64,000 nt of DNA from an uncultured Pelagibacteraceae bacterium. Lineage in GTDB: Bacteria > Pseudomonadota > Alphaproteobacteria > Pelagibacterales > Pelagibacteraceae. A program made the position numbers and the translations under genes. Numbering within the stretch: the first letter of the stretch is position 1; every line of letters starts with the position of its first letter. The notes below the pieces were generated by a model. It ran no database searches. It worked only from the letters and a program-made list of their open reading frames with translations, and was not told the origin of the DNA. Where the stretch lies: positions 62,001-126,000 of the forward strand of contig CACEKE010000002.1 of NCBI GenBank assembly GCA_902560075.1, written 5' to 3'. Below are positions 13,254 through 20,598 of the stretch, piece by piece.

Positions 13254-13991
13254 ATGAAAATTTCTGTTGTCATACCCTGTTTAAACGCTGCAGCTATAAT
13301 TGAGAAAACCATAAAAACATTAACTAAAAAGTTAAAAAAAATTAATATAAAACAGTACGAATTGATCTTTGTAGATGATGGAAGTAGTGATGGAACAAGT
13401 AGTATCATAAAAAATTTAAAAATTAAGAAATGTAAATTGATTATTAATGAACATAATTTAGGTAAATCATCATCCCTTATAATTGGAATAAAAAAAGCAA
13501 AATATAGCAAAATAATTATTTGGGATTGTGACTTGCCATATTTAGAAAAAATAGAAAAAGTTTTAAAAAATATGAAATATAATGACCTTGTTTATATAAA
13601 TAGAAGATCTAAAAAAAGTAAACTAAAAAAAAATAAAATGAACTTATATCAGACCTGTAGATATTACATTGGAAGTGTTGTTTGTTTGATTTTGGATATG
13701 TTGCTTCTGGATAAGGATACTGGAGACACTCAAGCAGGTTTAAAAGGTTTTAATAAACCAAAAAATTTCGAGAAGATTAATTTTTTATCGCAAAAATTTT
13801 TTTTTGATGCAGAACTAATGATTTTATTTTTTAGATCAAAATATAAAATGAAATCTATTCCTTTAAAGTATGAAATATATGCTGACTCAACTATTAAATT
13901 AATTGCTTTTGAAAACTTTATATATTTATTTGAGTTGTTAAAAATAATTATATTTTACAAGTTTTTTAAGACAAATAATTTTAAGTTATAA
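13254..13991 (+). CDS. GT2 glycosyltransferase, DPM1/polyprenyl-phosphate-sugar synthase-like
   Basis: This 245-aa GT-A fold enzyme starts with SVVIPCLNAA and has FVDDGSSDGT, NLGKSSSLIIGI and, in place of the usual DADLQ, DCDLPYL as the metal-binding strand. The segment DTQAGLKGF followed by KFFFDAELM is characteristic of dolichyl/polyprenyl-phosphate mannose or glucose synthases. There is no C-terminal membrane domain, as in the soluble DPM1 type. The ATG at 13254 is preferred over an in-frame TTG two codons upstream. It ends three bases from the convergent GNAT gene. The sugar it transfers is unknown. Confidence 0.8.
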   Translation: MKISVVIPCLNAAAIIEKTIKTLTKKLKKINIKQYELIFVDDGSSDGTSSIIKNLKIKKCKLIINEHNLGKSSSLIIGIKKAKYSKIIIWDCDLPYLEKIEKVLKNMKYNDLVYINRRSKKSKLKKNKMNLYQTCRYYIGSVVCLILDMLLLDKDTGDTQAGLKGFNKPKNFEKINFLSQKFFFDAELMILFFRSKYKMKSIPLKYEIYADSTIKLIAFENFIYLFELLKIIIFYKFFKTNNFKL

Positions 13992-13994
13992 AAA

Positions 13995-14843
13995 TTAATA
14001 GGCATCAAAATCTAAATACGAAAAATAACATTTTTTTTTATTTATATCTAAATTTTTTTCACTTATATTTTTATATAAAAAGTTCAATGGAGAAGGTTTT
14101 AAAATTTCGGGAATTTTAAAATGAATAGTTTCGACTTGTTTTGGCAATAAACCTACGAACAAATTTGGCAAAATATCAAATTCTTTTTTATCATAATTTA
14201 ATAAATAATTATTATTTTCTAAATATGAAAAAACTTTGAACTTTGATAAAACACTTAAACTAGTAAACTTAATATTTTCGCCATTTATAATTTTAGCTGG
14301 ATTATGTGGATTTTTTTTTCTCCAATTAATAAGATTTTCGTCCCATATTGATCTGAAAGTATTATTATCAAATTTCATTTTTTCAAATTCAGATAAATTG
14401 TATGTTAAAAAAACGTCTAATTTAGTTAAAAATTTCATAGAAATAGAGCTCATCCATGCTGGTGTAGCTAAAGCATTAGCGATGGCAATAATAAAACTAA
14501 AATTTAATTCTTTTGCATAATCCTCTAGTCTTGACGACATTTCTTTAAAAAGTTTTTGCCCTCTATATCTTTGGTCAACGCATACATTTATAGATTGAAG
14601 TATTTTAATAGGTTTGCCTAAATAATTGAAATTATATGGTATGCCTCCAACTTGACCTATTTCTATATTTTTATCTGTATCAAACGCGTCTATACCTATA
14701 AAACTTCCAAGTGGATTTTTTCTATAAAGCCACGTAAAATAAATAAAATCTTTTTTTTCAGGATATTTCTTAAAACATCTTTTATATAATTCAATATATT
14801 GAGGTAATTTATTCAAATCAGATTTAAAGAATTTGATTGCCAT
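13995..14843 (-). CDS. GNAT-family acetyltransferase-like protein
   Basis: The 282-aa product resembles GNAT acetyltransferases of polysaccharide clusters. An N-terminal strand/helix region is followed by IGQVGGIPYNF and then SINVCVDQRYRGQKLFKEM, where QRYRGQ is in the position of the acetyl-CoA pyrophosphate loop (R/Q-x-x-G-x-G/A). The motif is imperfect, and the C-terminal 110 residues are not recognised. It overlaps the upstream YdjC-type gene by 20 bp, so the two are translated from one message. N-acylation of an amino sugar exposed by the neighbouring deacetylase is a reasonable but unproven role. Confidence 0.6.
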   Translation of the reverse strand: MAIKFFKSDLNKLPQYIELYKRCFKKYPEKKDFIYFTWLYRKNPLGSFIGIDAFDTDKNIEIGQVGGIPYNFNYLGKPIKILQSINVCVDQRYRGQKLFKEMSSRLEDYAKELNFSFIIAIANALATPAWMSSISMKFLTKLDVFLTYNLSEFEKMKFDNNTFRSIWDENLINWRKKNPHNPAKIINGENIKFTSLSVLSKFKVFSYLENNNYLLNYDKKEFDILPNLFVGLLPKQVETIHFKIPEILKPSPLNFLYKNISEKNLDINKKKCYFSYLDFDAY

Positions 14844-15645
14844 TGATTTTTTTCAAAAAAATTTTTATTTTATTGGAAAAACATAATTCATATTCTTGTT
14901 TTCTATTAGAATGACTATAAAATTTAAAGTATTTTTTTTTAAACAATATTCTTTCTTTTTTATCTGTAAAACCTGGATGAACTAGTAATTCAATAGCAGT
15001 ATTTTTAGTATTTTTATAAAAATTAATTGTTTTAAAAATTGTATCCTCATTCTGATGACCGGTATAAACTAATCCAATAAATTTTTTTTTTTCCAGTAAT
15101 GATTGGTCAAGAAATATATTAAAAAATTTTAAAGTTAAACAAGCAATAATATTCCTTAAGTAATTTATTTTATAAAAATCATTAATTCGAGGCATTAACA
15201 ACTTTTCATTTGAAATTCTAATTTCTGTAATTTTGTATTTTTTTTTTAAATTTTTAATATAATTAAAAATCCATGGTATCATTTGAATATGCTCGTGTCC
15301 GTCTATTTGCAGAGATTTTACTTTATAAAGACTTATAAATTTTCTGATTTGTAATTCAATTTCTTTAAAAATTATCTTTTTATTTCTCTCCTTCAAAAAT
15401 ATTAATTTAAAAAAGTTAAGATTGTTTAAAATTTTTGATTTTTTGTGATGAAGTTCAGTTAAATTTAAATGAAGTTTTATATTTACATTTTTGATATTTT
15501 TTAATTTTATGTGATAAATGTTGGGTAAGTAACTTACCATTACAGAAACGCTATTTATATTTCCTTTTTTTATACAATTTATTATGTTGCTAGATATCTG
15601 CCTTGATCTTCCGAAGTCATCTGCGTGGAAGTAAATTTTATTCAT
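14824..15645 (-). CDS. YdjC/ChbG-family carbohydrate deacetylase
   Basis: This 273-aa protein has the family's metal and catalytic motifs in order: HADDFG at residues 7-12 (catalytic and metal Asp), KLHLNLTE at 57-64 (His59), DGHEHIQMIP at 115-124 (His117, His119), and LVHPG about 100 residues later. YdjC proteins remove N-acetyl groups from amino sugars, for example in chitooligosaccharides, and relatives occur in hopanoid and lipid-glycan clusters. No signal peptide is visible, so it acts in the cytoplasm. It lies 11 bp after the amidotransferase gene, suggesting that both act on the same N-acetylated sugar. Confidence 0.85.
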   Translation of the reverse strand: MNKIYFHADDFGRSRQISSNIINCIKKGNINSVSVMVSYLPNIYHIKLKNIKNVNIKLHLNLTELHHKKSKILNNLNFFKLIFLKERNKKIIFKEIELQIRKFISLYKVKSLQIDGHEHIQMIPWIFNYIKNLKKKYKITEIRISNEKLLMPRINDFYKINYLRNIIACLTLKFFNIFLDQSLLEKKKFIGLVYTGHQNEDTIFKTINFYKNTKNTAIELLVHPGFTDKKERILFKKKYFKFYSHSNRKQEYELCFSNKIKIFLKKINGNQIL

Positions 15646-15656
15646 TTTTATTTTTG

Positions 15657-17615
15657 TTAATATAATTTAGGTATACAACTTACTTTGGAAAGTACACTAT
15701 CAAGATTAAATCCTATTATTTCACTGTAAATTTTTAAAGTATCGTATTTTATTTTATTATCTTCCTCAGCTAATTTAAGACCTTCCTCACGTGTTATAAT
15801 ACCTTCTCTAATCTGATTTGCCCTAAAATTATCGTATTCGGAAAATCCTGCAACTGTATAATAAACAAAATTATTAAATGCAGTTTGACCATCGCCCATT
15901 CTCCATTGATTTTTACCGTAAGATATATCACTTTCCCACTCATACTCTTTTTCTAAAGTGTTTATTATTTTTTGTTCTTCCCATTTTTCATATCTAAACA
16001 AATGTAGAAATCTCTCTTTAAGAACAAAACTATGTATGAATGCTTGGGCTGTTGCAAAAAAAGAGGAATTAAAATATGAAGGATTTAAAAAATATTGTAA
16101 TCCATATTTTAATAACATATTTATTTTATTTATAAAACTGTAGTCGTACAAAGTTGGATTATTTTTTAACCTTTCATTTACCCCTAAAAAACCTAAGAAA
16201 AATTCTCTTTGCTCAAGTTGATAGCCTGTTGAATGTATAACCAATTTTAAATTTAATTCTTTTGAAAGTCTTCTACCATATTCATAGAATCCCTTATCTC
16301 CTGCTTGTAACATTGGTATCATTCCTAAGTGAGGACGTTTAAGCCATGCAAATAAATTTTCTCTAACATGAGATCTCCTTTCATCTATTTTTGCTGACCT
16401 TATGATGTGTTCAACACCTAGTTTTCCACATAATTTAGAGGCATTTATCCTTGATATATCTGTTGTGAGGCCCCAATCAAATGTATAGGCAATTGGGTTC
16501 ATTTTATATTTAGTTTTTATTAGATGTAAACCATATGAACTATCGCGTCCGCCACTTAAACCAACAATACAATCAGGTTCACCATTTTTAGATCTATACT
16601 TTTCTAAAATTTTAAAAAGCTTCTCCTCACCGAAAAATTCTTGTTTGTCATATTCTAGACAAAAATTGCATACACCATTGTTGTCAAATTTTATATAAGG
16701 ATAAGTTTCTAAAAGAATACATTTTGTACATCTTTTTAATTTTGAATGTCTTCTTAAATTTTCATCATAGTTATTTGATGTTATTGTATTAATATTTTTG
16801 TTTGTTTCATCTAGTTTTATTTGGTCAAGTTGATCATTAAGTTTAAAAATTTTTATAGAGTTATTGGCATTATTAAATATTATGGTTTCATTTAAACATT
16901 GTTTTATTTGATCTTTTTTTATACTAACACCTAAACTTTGAATAAATTTTGATTCAGCAAGATATTCATATAATATGTTTTTTTCAGAGGCATACGAAAT
17001 CAGTTTTTTATCTTTATCGTAATAATAAAATAATGAACCACAATTAGATGATAATATTATCTCATTATAATCTTTGAGTACAAAAGCAATTGTATAGTTT
17101 CCCCTCATTTTACTAAGTATATTTTTATAGTGATTAATGAAATCTTGGTCTTGAGGGATGTTTGACAATAACTCAAAAAACTTTAAAGAGTCACTTTTGA
17201 TGGAAATGCTTTCATAATTTTTAGTTTTTTCAGCATTTTTATCTAATTCAAAATTAACAAAAATCCCATTATGCACTCCTATTATTTTATCGGTTATTAA
17301 TGGCTGATTATTCTGATCCGAAAATTTTGAACCATTTGTTACCAATCTTGTTTGGCCCATAATATTTAAAACTCCTGAATAATTATTTATTTTTTCTTTT
17401 AAAAAAAGATTATAATCTTTTCTATTTATCGCATCAGAAGGATCTTCATTAATTTTGTAAATAGAATTGTTGTTTTTATCTTTAATAAGAACACCAAATG
17501 TATCTGAACCTCTCTGCTGACTCTTTTGCGCAAGGATATTAATATCTTTTTTTAATATAGAAAAATCTGATTGGTTGTATTTTTTGTTAAATGATATGCC
17601 GAAAATTCCACACAT
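15657..17615 (-). CDS. Fused class II glutaminase / N-acetyl-sugar amidotransferase (WbpG/PseA/LegG-like PP-loop)
   Basis: The 652-aa protein joins two enzymes. Residues 1 to about 280 are an Ntn-type class II glutamine amidotransferase: Cys2 is the nucleophile in MCGIFGISF, with GQTRLVTNG at 87-95, VHNGIF at 114-119 and KMRGNYTIAF at 169-178, closer to GlmS/PurF glutaminases than to AsnB. From about 290 there is a CxxC-CxxC zinc-type knuckle (Cys296, 299, 316, 319) and a PP-loop, LSGGRDSSYGLH, at 353-364, as in N-acetyl-sugar amidotransferases. Those enzymes turn an acetamido group into an acetamidino group and normally borrow ammonia from separate HisH/HisF-like partners. Here ammonia would be made and used within one chain. 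Confidence 0.8.
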   Translation of the reverse strand: MCGIFGISFNKKYNQSDFSILKKDINILAQKSQQRGSDTFGVLIKDKNNNSIYKINEDPSDAINRKDYNLFLKEKINNYSGVLNIMGQTRLVTNGSKFSDQNNQPLITDKIIGVHNGIFVNFELDKNAEKTKNYESISIKSDSLKFFELLSNIPQDQDFINHYKNILSKMRGNYTIAFVLKDYNEIILSSNCGSLFYYYDKDKKLISYASEKNILYEYLAESKFIQSLGVSIKKDQIKQCLNETIIFNNANNSIKIFKLNDQLDQIKLDETNKNINTITSNNYDENLRRHSKLKRCTKCILLETYPYIKFDNNGVCNFCLEYDKQEFFGEEKLFKILEKYRSKNGEPDCIVGLSGGRDSSYGLHLIKTKYKMNPIAYTFDWGLTTDISRINASKLCGKLGVEHIIRSAKIDERRSHVRENLFAWLKRPHLGMIPMLQAGDKGFYEYGRRLSKELNLKLVIHSTGYQLEQREFFLGFLGVNERLKNNPTLYDYSFINKINMLLKYGLQYFLNPSYFNSSFFATAQAFIHSFVLKERFLHLFRYEKWEEQKIINTLEKEYEWESDISYGKNQWRMGDGQTAFNNFVYYTVAGFSEYDNFRANQIREGIITREEGLKLAEEDNKIKYDTLKIYSEIIGFNLDSVLSKVSCIPKLY

Positions 17616-17619
17616 AAAA

Positions 17620-18264
17620 TTATTTTATTTTATACAGATAGCTAGTCACAACAAATATCACAAATATGATTAAAAAAGGAATATAAAAATTTTTATCGAG
17701 AAATAAAGTAAAAATTGATATAGAGATACTAAAATCAAAATTAATCATAGATTTTCCAATTGAGTTAAGCGCATATAGCATAGGTATTTCTGAAAGTATC
17801 ACTAATAAAGAAAATTTCTTAAGTTTAATATTTAATATACCATAATAAATATTATGAAAAAAATAAGGAAAAATATATCTTGATAAAATTATAGAATAAT
17901 TGCTTTCGGAAAATTTATTAATATTAATTTTTTTTAATATTTTATTCTTATATTTGGTAAAATCAAAGTACTTATCAATTTTTTTTGCAATTGAAAAAAT
18001 CAAAATTGAGCAAAGGACAACTTGAAAAATAGATATAATAAAACCTAAATTTTGAAAAAAATAGCCATTAGCTATAATAATTAATGTGACTGGTAACGGT
18101 GTAAGAAAATATAAAAATGACACAAAAATAAAAAATAAGGAATAATATTTGTGAATAGATTGATCCTTTATTAACAAATTAGCAAAATAATTATAATCAA
18201 AGAAGTACAAAAACACAAAAATTATAGAGATAAAAAGTAAAATAAAAATAATGATATTTTTCAT
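17620..18264 (-). CDS. VTT-domain (TVP38/TMEM64-like) membrane protein
   Basis: This 214-aa protein has about five or six hydrophobic helices. The stretch from PLPVTLIIIANGYFF to the next helix, and the later SRYIFPYFFHNIYYGILNIK, match the pattern of the VTT (SNARE-associated/DedA-like) domain, in which a reentrant loop with a Pro and an Asn-Gly is followed by R-x-x-P-x-x-x-x-N. Family members are lipid scramblases or transporters of the inner membrane. It is the first gene of the four-gene minus-strand run with the amidotransferase, deacetylase and GNAT genes. The match is by pattern only. Confidence 0.6.
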   Translation of the reverse strand: MKNIIIFILLFISIIFVFLYFFDYNYFANLLIKDQSIHKYYSLFFIFVSFLYFLTPLPVTLIIIANGYFFQNLGFIISIFQVVLCSILIFSIAKKIDKYFDFTKYKNKILKKININKFSESNYSIILSRYIFPYFFHNIYYGILNIKLKKFSLLVILSEIPMLYALNSIGKSMINFDFSISISIFTLFLDKNFYIPFLIIFVIFVVTSYLYKIK

Positions 18265-18274
18265 AACACAATGA

Positions 18275-18304
18275 TTGTAAATTTTATAATTAGTTTTATA
18301 TTAA
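18275..18304 (+). promoter_or_regulatory. Candidate promoter of the tmRNA gene
   Basis: TTGTAA (18275-18280) and TATTAA (18299-18304) are separated by 18 bp, and transcription would start near 18311, just before the acceptor piece. The match is moderate and the region is AT-rich, so position relative to the tmRNA is the main support. Confidence 0.35.
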
Positions 18305-18307
18305 TCA

Positions 18308-18566
18308 TGTTGGATTTCCAACTACGACGATAAACGAATTTCGTAATAAACATTGCGGACGTGGGGGCAGTACCCACCACCTCCACCATTGCAACTTAGG
18401 GGGGTGAATTAGGATCGACGGATGTCTAAAGGCTATTCTTTCGTTCGGTATTGTTCCGCCGTAAAGGGCAATTTTATAAATGCAAATAATAAATTTGCAC
18501 TTGCAGCTTAATTAATTTTTATTAATTAAGTTACGGGGTATGGGGCACCTGGCAACAGAACGCCCC
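18308..18566 (+). ncRNA. ssrA: Two-piece (circularly permuted) tmRNA
   Basis: tmRNA with SmpB rescues stalled ribosomes and tags nascent chains for degradation. The gene is permuted: the acceptor piece comes first and ends in CACCTCC-A-CCA (18378-18388), including a T arm with GTGGG/CCCAC. The coding piece follows and begins with GGGGGTG at 18400. The two strands pair over 7 bp (one G-U) to form the acceptor stem. The usual tmRNA 5' landmark GGATCGACGG is at 18412-18421. The tag frame starts at GCA 18482 and ends with TAA at 18509-18511, giving ANNKFALAA. The coding piece closes with GGGGC/GCCCC (18542-18566) around a CCTGGCAACAGAA loop typical of alphaproteobacterial tmRNA. The 5' end is approximate. 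Confidence 0.93.
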
Positions 18567-18592
18567 TTTTAAAAATTATATTATTTTTAAAA
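18567..18592 (+). terminator. AT stem-loop after tmRNA
   Basis: TTTTAAAAAT (18567-18576) pairs perfectly with ATTTTTAAAA (18583-18592) around a 6-nt loop, directly after the GC-rich closing helix of the tmRNA. It lies between the tmRNA and the oppositely oriented tRNA-Leu and could separate their transcripts. The stem has no G-C pairs, so its strength as a terminator is doubtful; the GCCCC helix followed by TTTT may be the real signal. Confidence 0.4.
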
Positions 18593-18594
18593 CG

Positions 18595-18677
18595 TGCGGC
18601 CAGAGAGACTCGAACTCTCATGGGAAATTCCCACTTGGCCCTCAACCAAGCCTGTCTACCAGTTTCAGCATGGCCGC
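18595..18677 (-). tRNA. tRNA-Leu (anticodon GAG)
   Basis: A class II tRNA of 83 nt is encoded on the minus strand. The acceptor stem GCGGCCA/TGGCCGC is perfect, with discriminator A at 18595. The anticodon stem CTTGG/CCAAG encloses loop TTGAGGG, giving anticodon GAG (reads CUU/CUC). A variable arm (TGGGAATTTCCCA) and the T arm GAGAG-TTCGAGT-CTCTC are present. The CCA end is not encoded and must be added after transcription. Confidence 0.95.
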
Positions 18678-18686
18678 TTATGCGGC

Positions 18687-18715
18687 AGATTAAGTGAATG
18701 ACAACTCTATTTCAA
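18687..18715 (-). promoter_or_regulatory. Candidate promoter of tRNA-Leu
   Basis: On the minus strand TTGAAA (18710-18715) and TAATCT (18687-18692) are 17 bp apart, placing the start point a few bases before the mature 5' end of tRNA-Leu at 18677. The -35 match is strong and the -10 match weak. Confidence 0.4.
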
Positions 18716-18731
18716 GTTGATAACATTAACT

Positions 18732-19721
18732 ATGGAATATACGTCAGAAATAAAAAAAGCTACAAATTCAATATATCAGAAGATTTCAAGAACAATGCCT
18801 GAAATCGAGTGGTCAGTTCATGCTCCTTATATTTATGAAATAAATAAATTAAAGAAAGAGAAAAATGCCGTAATTTTAGCTCACAATTATCAGACCCCAG
18901 AAATTTACCATGGTATTTCTGATTTTTCTGCAGACTCTCTTGCGCTAGCCGTTGAAGCTGCAAAAACAAAATCAGAGATAATTGTAATGTGTGGAGTTCA
19001 CTTTATGGCTGAGACAGCTAAATTGATGAGTCCTAATAAAAAAGTTTTACTACCCGACATGAAAGCAGGTTGTTCATTATCTTCATCTATTACTGGAGCT
19101 GATGTAAGAGATCTTAAAAGAAAAAATCCAGGTGTTCCAGTAGTTTCTTATGTAAATACGTCGGCAGATGTTAAAGCAGAAACAGATGTCTGTTGTACGT
19201 CAGCAAATGCTGTTAAAATTGTTAATTCGTTAGGAGTTAAAAAAGTTATTTTTTTACCTGATGATTATTTAGCAAAATATGTAGCTTCGCAAACAAATGT
19301 TGAAATTATTTCATGGCGCGGTACGTGTGAGGTTCACGAACAATTTACTGACACAGAAATAAATGAAATAAGGAAAAATAATCCAGATATTAAAGTTATT
19401 GCACATCCAGAGTGTCCACCAGAAGTTATTAAGGCAAGTGATTTCGCTGGTTCGACAAGTGGTATGATAAAATACGTCAGGGACAATCAGCCGAAAAAAG
19501 TAATGATGGTTACTGAATGTTCTATGAGTGATAATATTCAAATAGATAACCCAAACGTTGAATTTATTAGACCGTGCAATTTATGTCCTCATATGAAAAG
19601 AATTACATTACCAAAAATTCTAGATTGTTTAAAAAATGAGACAAATGAAATTATAATGAGTAAAGATATAATTGAAAAGGCTAGAAAATCTGTAGAACGA
19701 ATGGCAGAAATAGGCAGATAA
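18732..19721 (+). CDS. nadA: Quinolinate synthase
   Basis: NadA is a [4Fe-4S] enzyme that condenses iminoaspartate with dihydroxyacetone phosphate to quinolinate, the core of de novo NAD synthesis. The 329-aa protein shows ILAHNYQTPEIYH and three cysteine contexts that would hold the cluster: MCGVHFMAE, DVCCTSANA and the C-terminal CNLCPHMKR. I prefer the ATG at 18732 to an in-frame TTG five codons upstream; neither has a clear ribosome-binding site. nadC follows after 5 bp. nadB, often next to these two, is not in this window. Confidence 0.96.
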   Translation: MEYTSEIKKATNSIYQKISRTMPEIEWSVHAPYIYEINKLKKEKNAVILAHNYQTPEIYHGISDFSADSLALAVEAAKTKSEIIVMCGVHFMAETAKLMSPNKKVLLPDMKAGCSLSSSITGADVRDLKRKNPGVPVVSYVNTSADVKAETDVCCTSANAVKIVNSLGVKKVIFLPDDYLAKYVASQTNVEIISWRGTCEVHEQFTDTEINEIRKNNPDIKVIAHPECPPEVIKASDFAGSTSGMIKYVRDNQPKKVMMVTECSMSDNIQIDNPNVEFIRPCNLCPHMKRITLPKILDCLKNETNEIIMSKDIIEKARKSVERMAEIGR

Positions 19722-19726
19722 TATCT

Positions 19727-20560
19727 GTGGAAAGAAATAGTTTAAGTAAAAAATTTATCAAAAAGATAGTCAAATCTGCTTTAAAAGAGGACTTATATCC
19801 GATTGGAGACATCACATCTAAGTTAATAAAAAATAATAATCTTAAATCTTTTAAAATAATCTCTAATCAAAAAGGAATTCTTGGAGGTATAGAATTAGCT
19901 AGATGCGTATTCCAGTTAGTGGATAATAAAATTAAATTTAAAGCAAAAAAAAAAGATGGTTCTAAATTAGGTAAAGGCAGTGTTGTAGCTAATATAAATG
20001 GACATCCTAAAAGTATTTTGATTTGTGAAAGAGTTGCTCTTAACTTTTTATCTCATATCTCTGGTATAGCAAGCGAGACAAATAAGTATGTTAACAAAGT
20101 TAAGGGTAAAAGTAAAATTTGTTGTACTCGCAAAACGATCCCTAACATAAGAGCAATACAAAAATATGCTGTAAATATTGGTGGTGGAATAAATCATAGA
20201 TTTAATCTTAGTGACGAATATTTGATTAAAGATAATCATATTGCTATCTCAAATTTAAAATTTTTAGTACAAAGAGCAATTAAAAATAAAAAGGGAAAAA
20301 AGATAACTGTTGAGGTAGATAATTTAAATCAGCTTAAATCAATACTGGGATTAAAGTTTAATACTGTTTTATTTGATAACATGAGTATTAGAAATTTAAA
20401 AAAAGGTGTTGAGATCGCTAAGAAATACTACGAGACTGAAGCTTCTGGAAATGTATCTCTTCATAACGTAACTATGATCGCAAAGACAGGGGTTGATAGA
20501 ATTTCAGTAGGAAGAATTACACATAGTGCTTCCGCCATAGATTTTAAATTAGAAATTTAG
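19727..20560 (+). CDS. nadC: Nicotinate-nucleotide pyrophosphorylase (carboxylating)
   Basis: NadC turns quinolinate and PRPP into nicotinate mononucleotide, directly after NadA. The 277-aa protein has the QPRTase fold with ALKEDLYPIGDITSKL near the N-terminus, CERVALNFLSHISGIA, CTRKTIPNIRAIQKYAV (phosphate-binding Arg/Lys) and the C-terminal GNVSLHNV. The likely start is the GTG at 19727, five bases after the nadA stop. The 38-bp gap to the convergent ppdK gene shows no clear terminator hairpin. Confidence 0.96.
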   Translation: MERNSLSKKFIKKIVKSALKEDLYPIGDITSKLIKNNNLKSFKIISNQKGILGGIELARCVFQLVDNKIKFKAKKKDGSKLGKGSVVANINGHPKSILICERVALNFLSHISGIASETNKYVNKVKGKSKICCTRKTIPNIRAIQKYAVNIGGGINHRFNLSDEYLIKDNHIAISNLKFLVQRAIKNKKGKKITVEVDNLNQLKSILGLKFNTVLFDNMSIRNLKKGVEIAKKYYETEASGNVSLHNVTMIAKTGVDRISVGRITHSASAIDFKLEI

Positions 20561-20598
20561 AAAAATTTATTTCAAATTATTTAGTATACAGTTGCTAG

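Larger units (their letters stand above)
11833..18264. other. Accessory surface-glycan gene cluster between thyX and the tmRNA locus
   Basis: Six genes here encode sugar-modifying or membrane proteins, while both flanks are housekeeping. They are a GT-C-like membrane protein, a DPM1-like GT2, a GNAT protein, a YdjC-type deacetylase, a glutaminase/N-acetyl-sugar amidotransferase and a VTT protein. The proteins are unusually rich in Lys, Asn, Ile and Phe and the DNA is full of A/T runs, more so than the flanks by eye. One border is the tmRNA and tRNA-Leu locus, a common insertion site for islands. No integrase, IS or obvious direct repeat is present, so transfer is an inference. Confidence 0.5.

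Noticed and set aside
11754-18264. Prophage or integrative element
   Set aside because: No integrase, transposase, phage structural gene or flanking direct repeat was found; only accessory metabolic genes.
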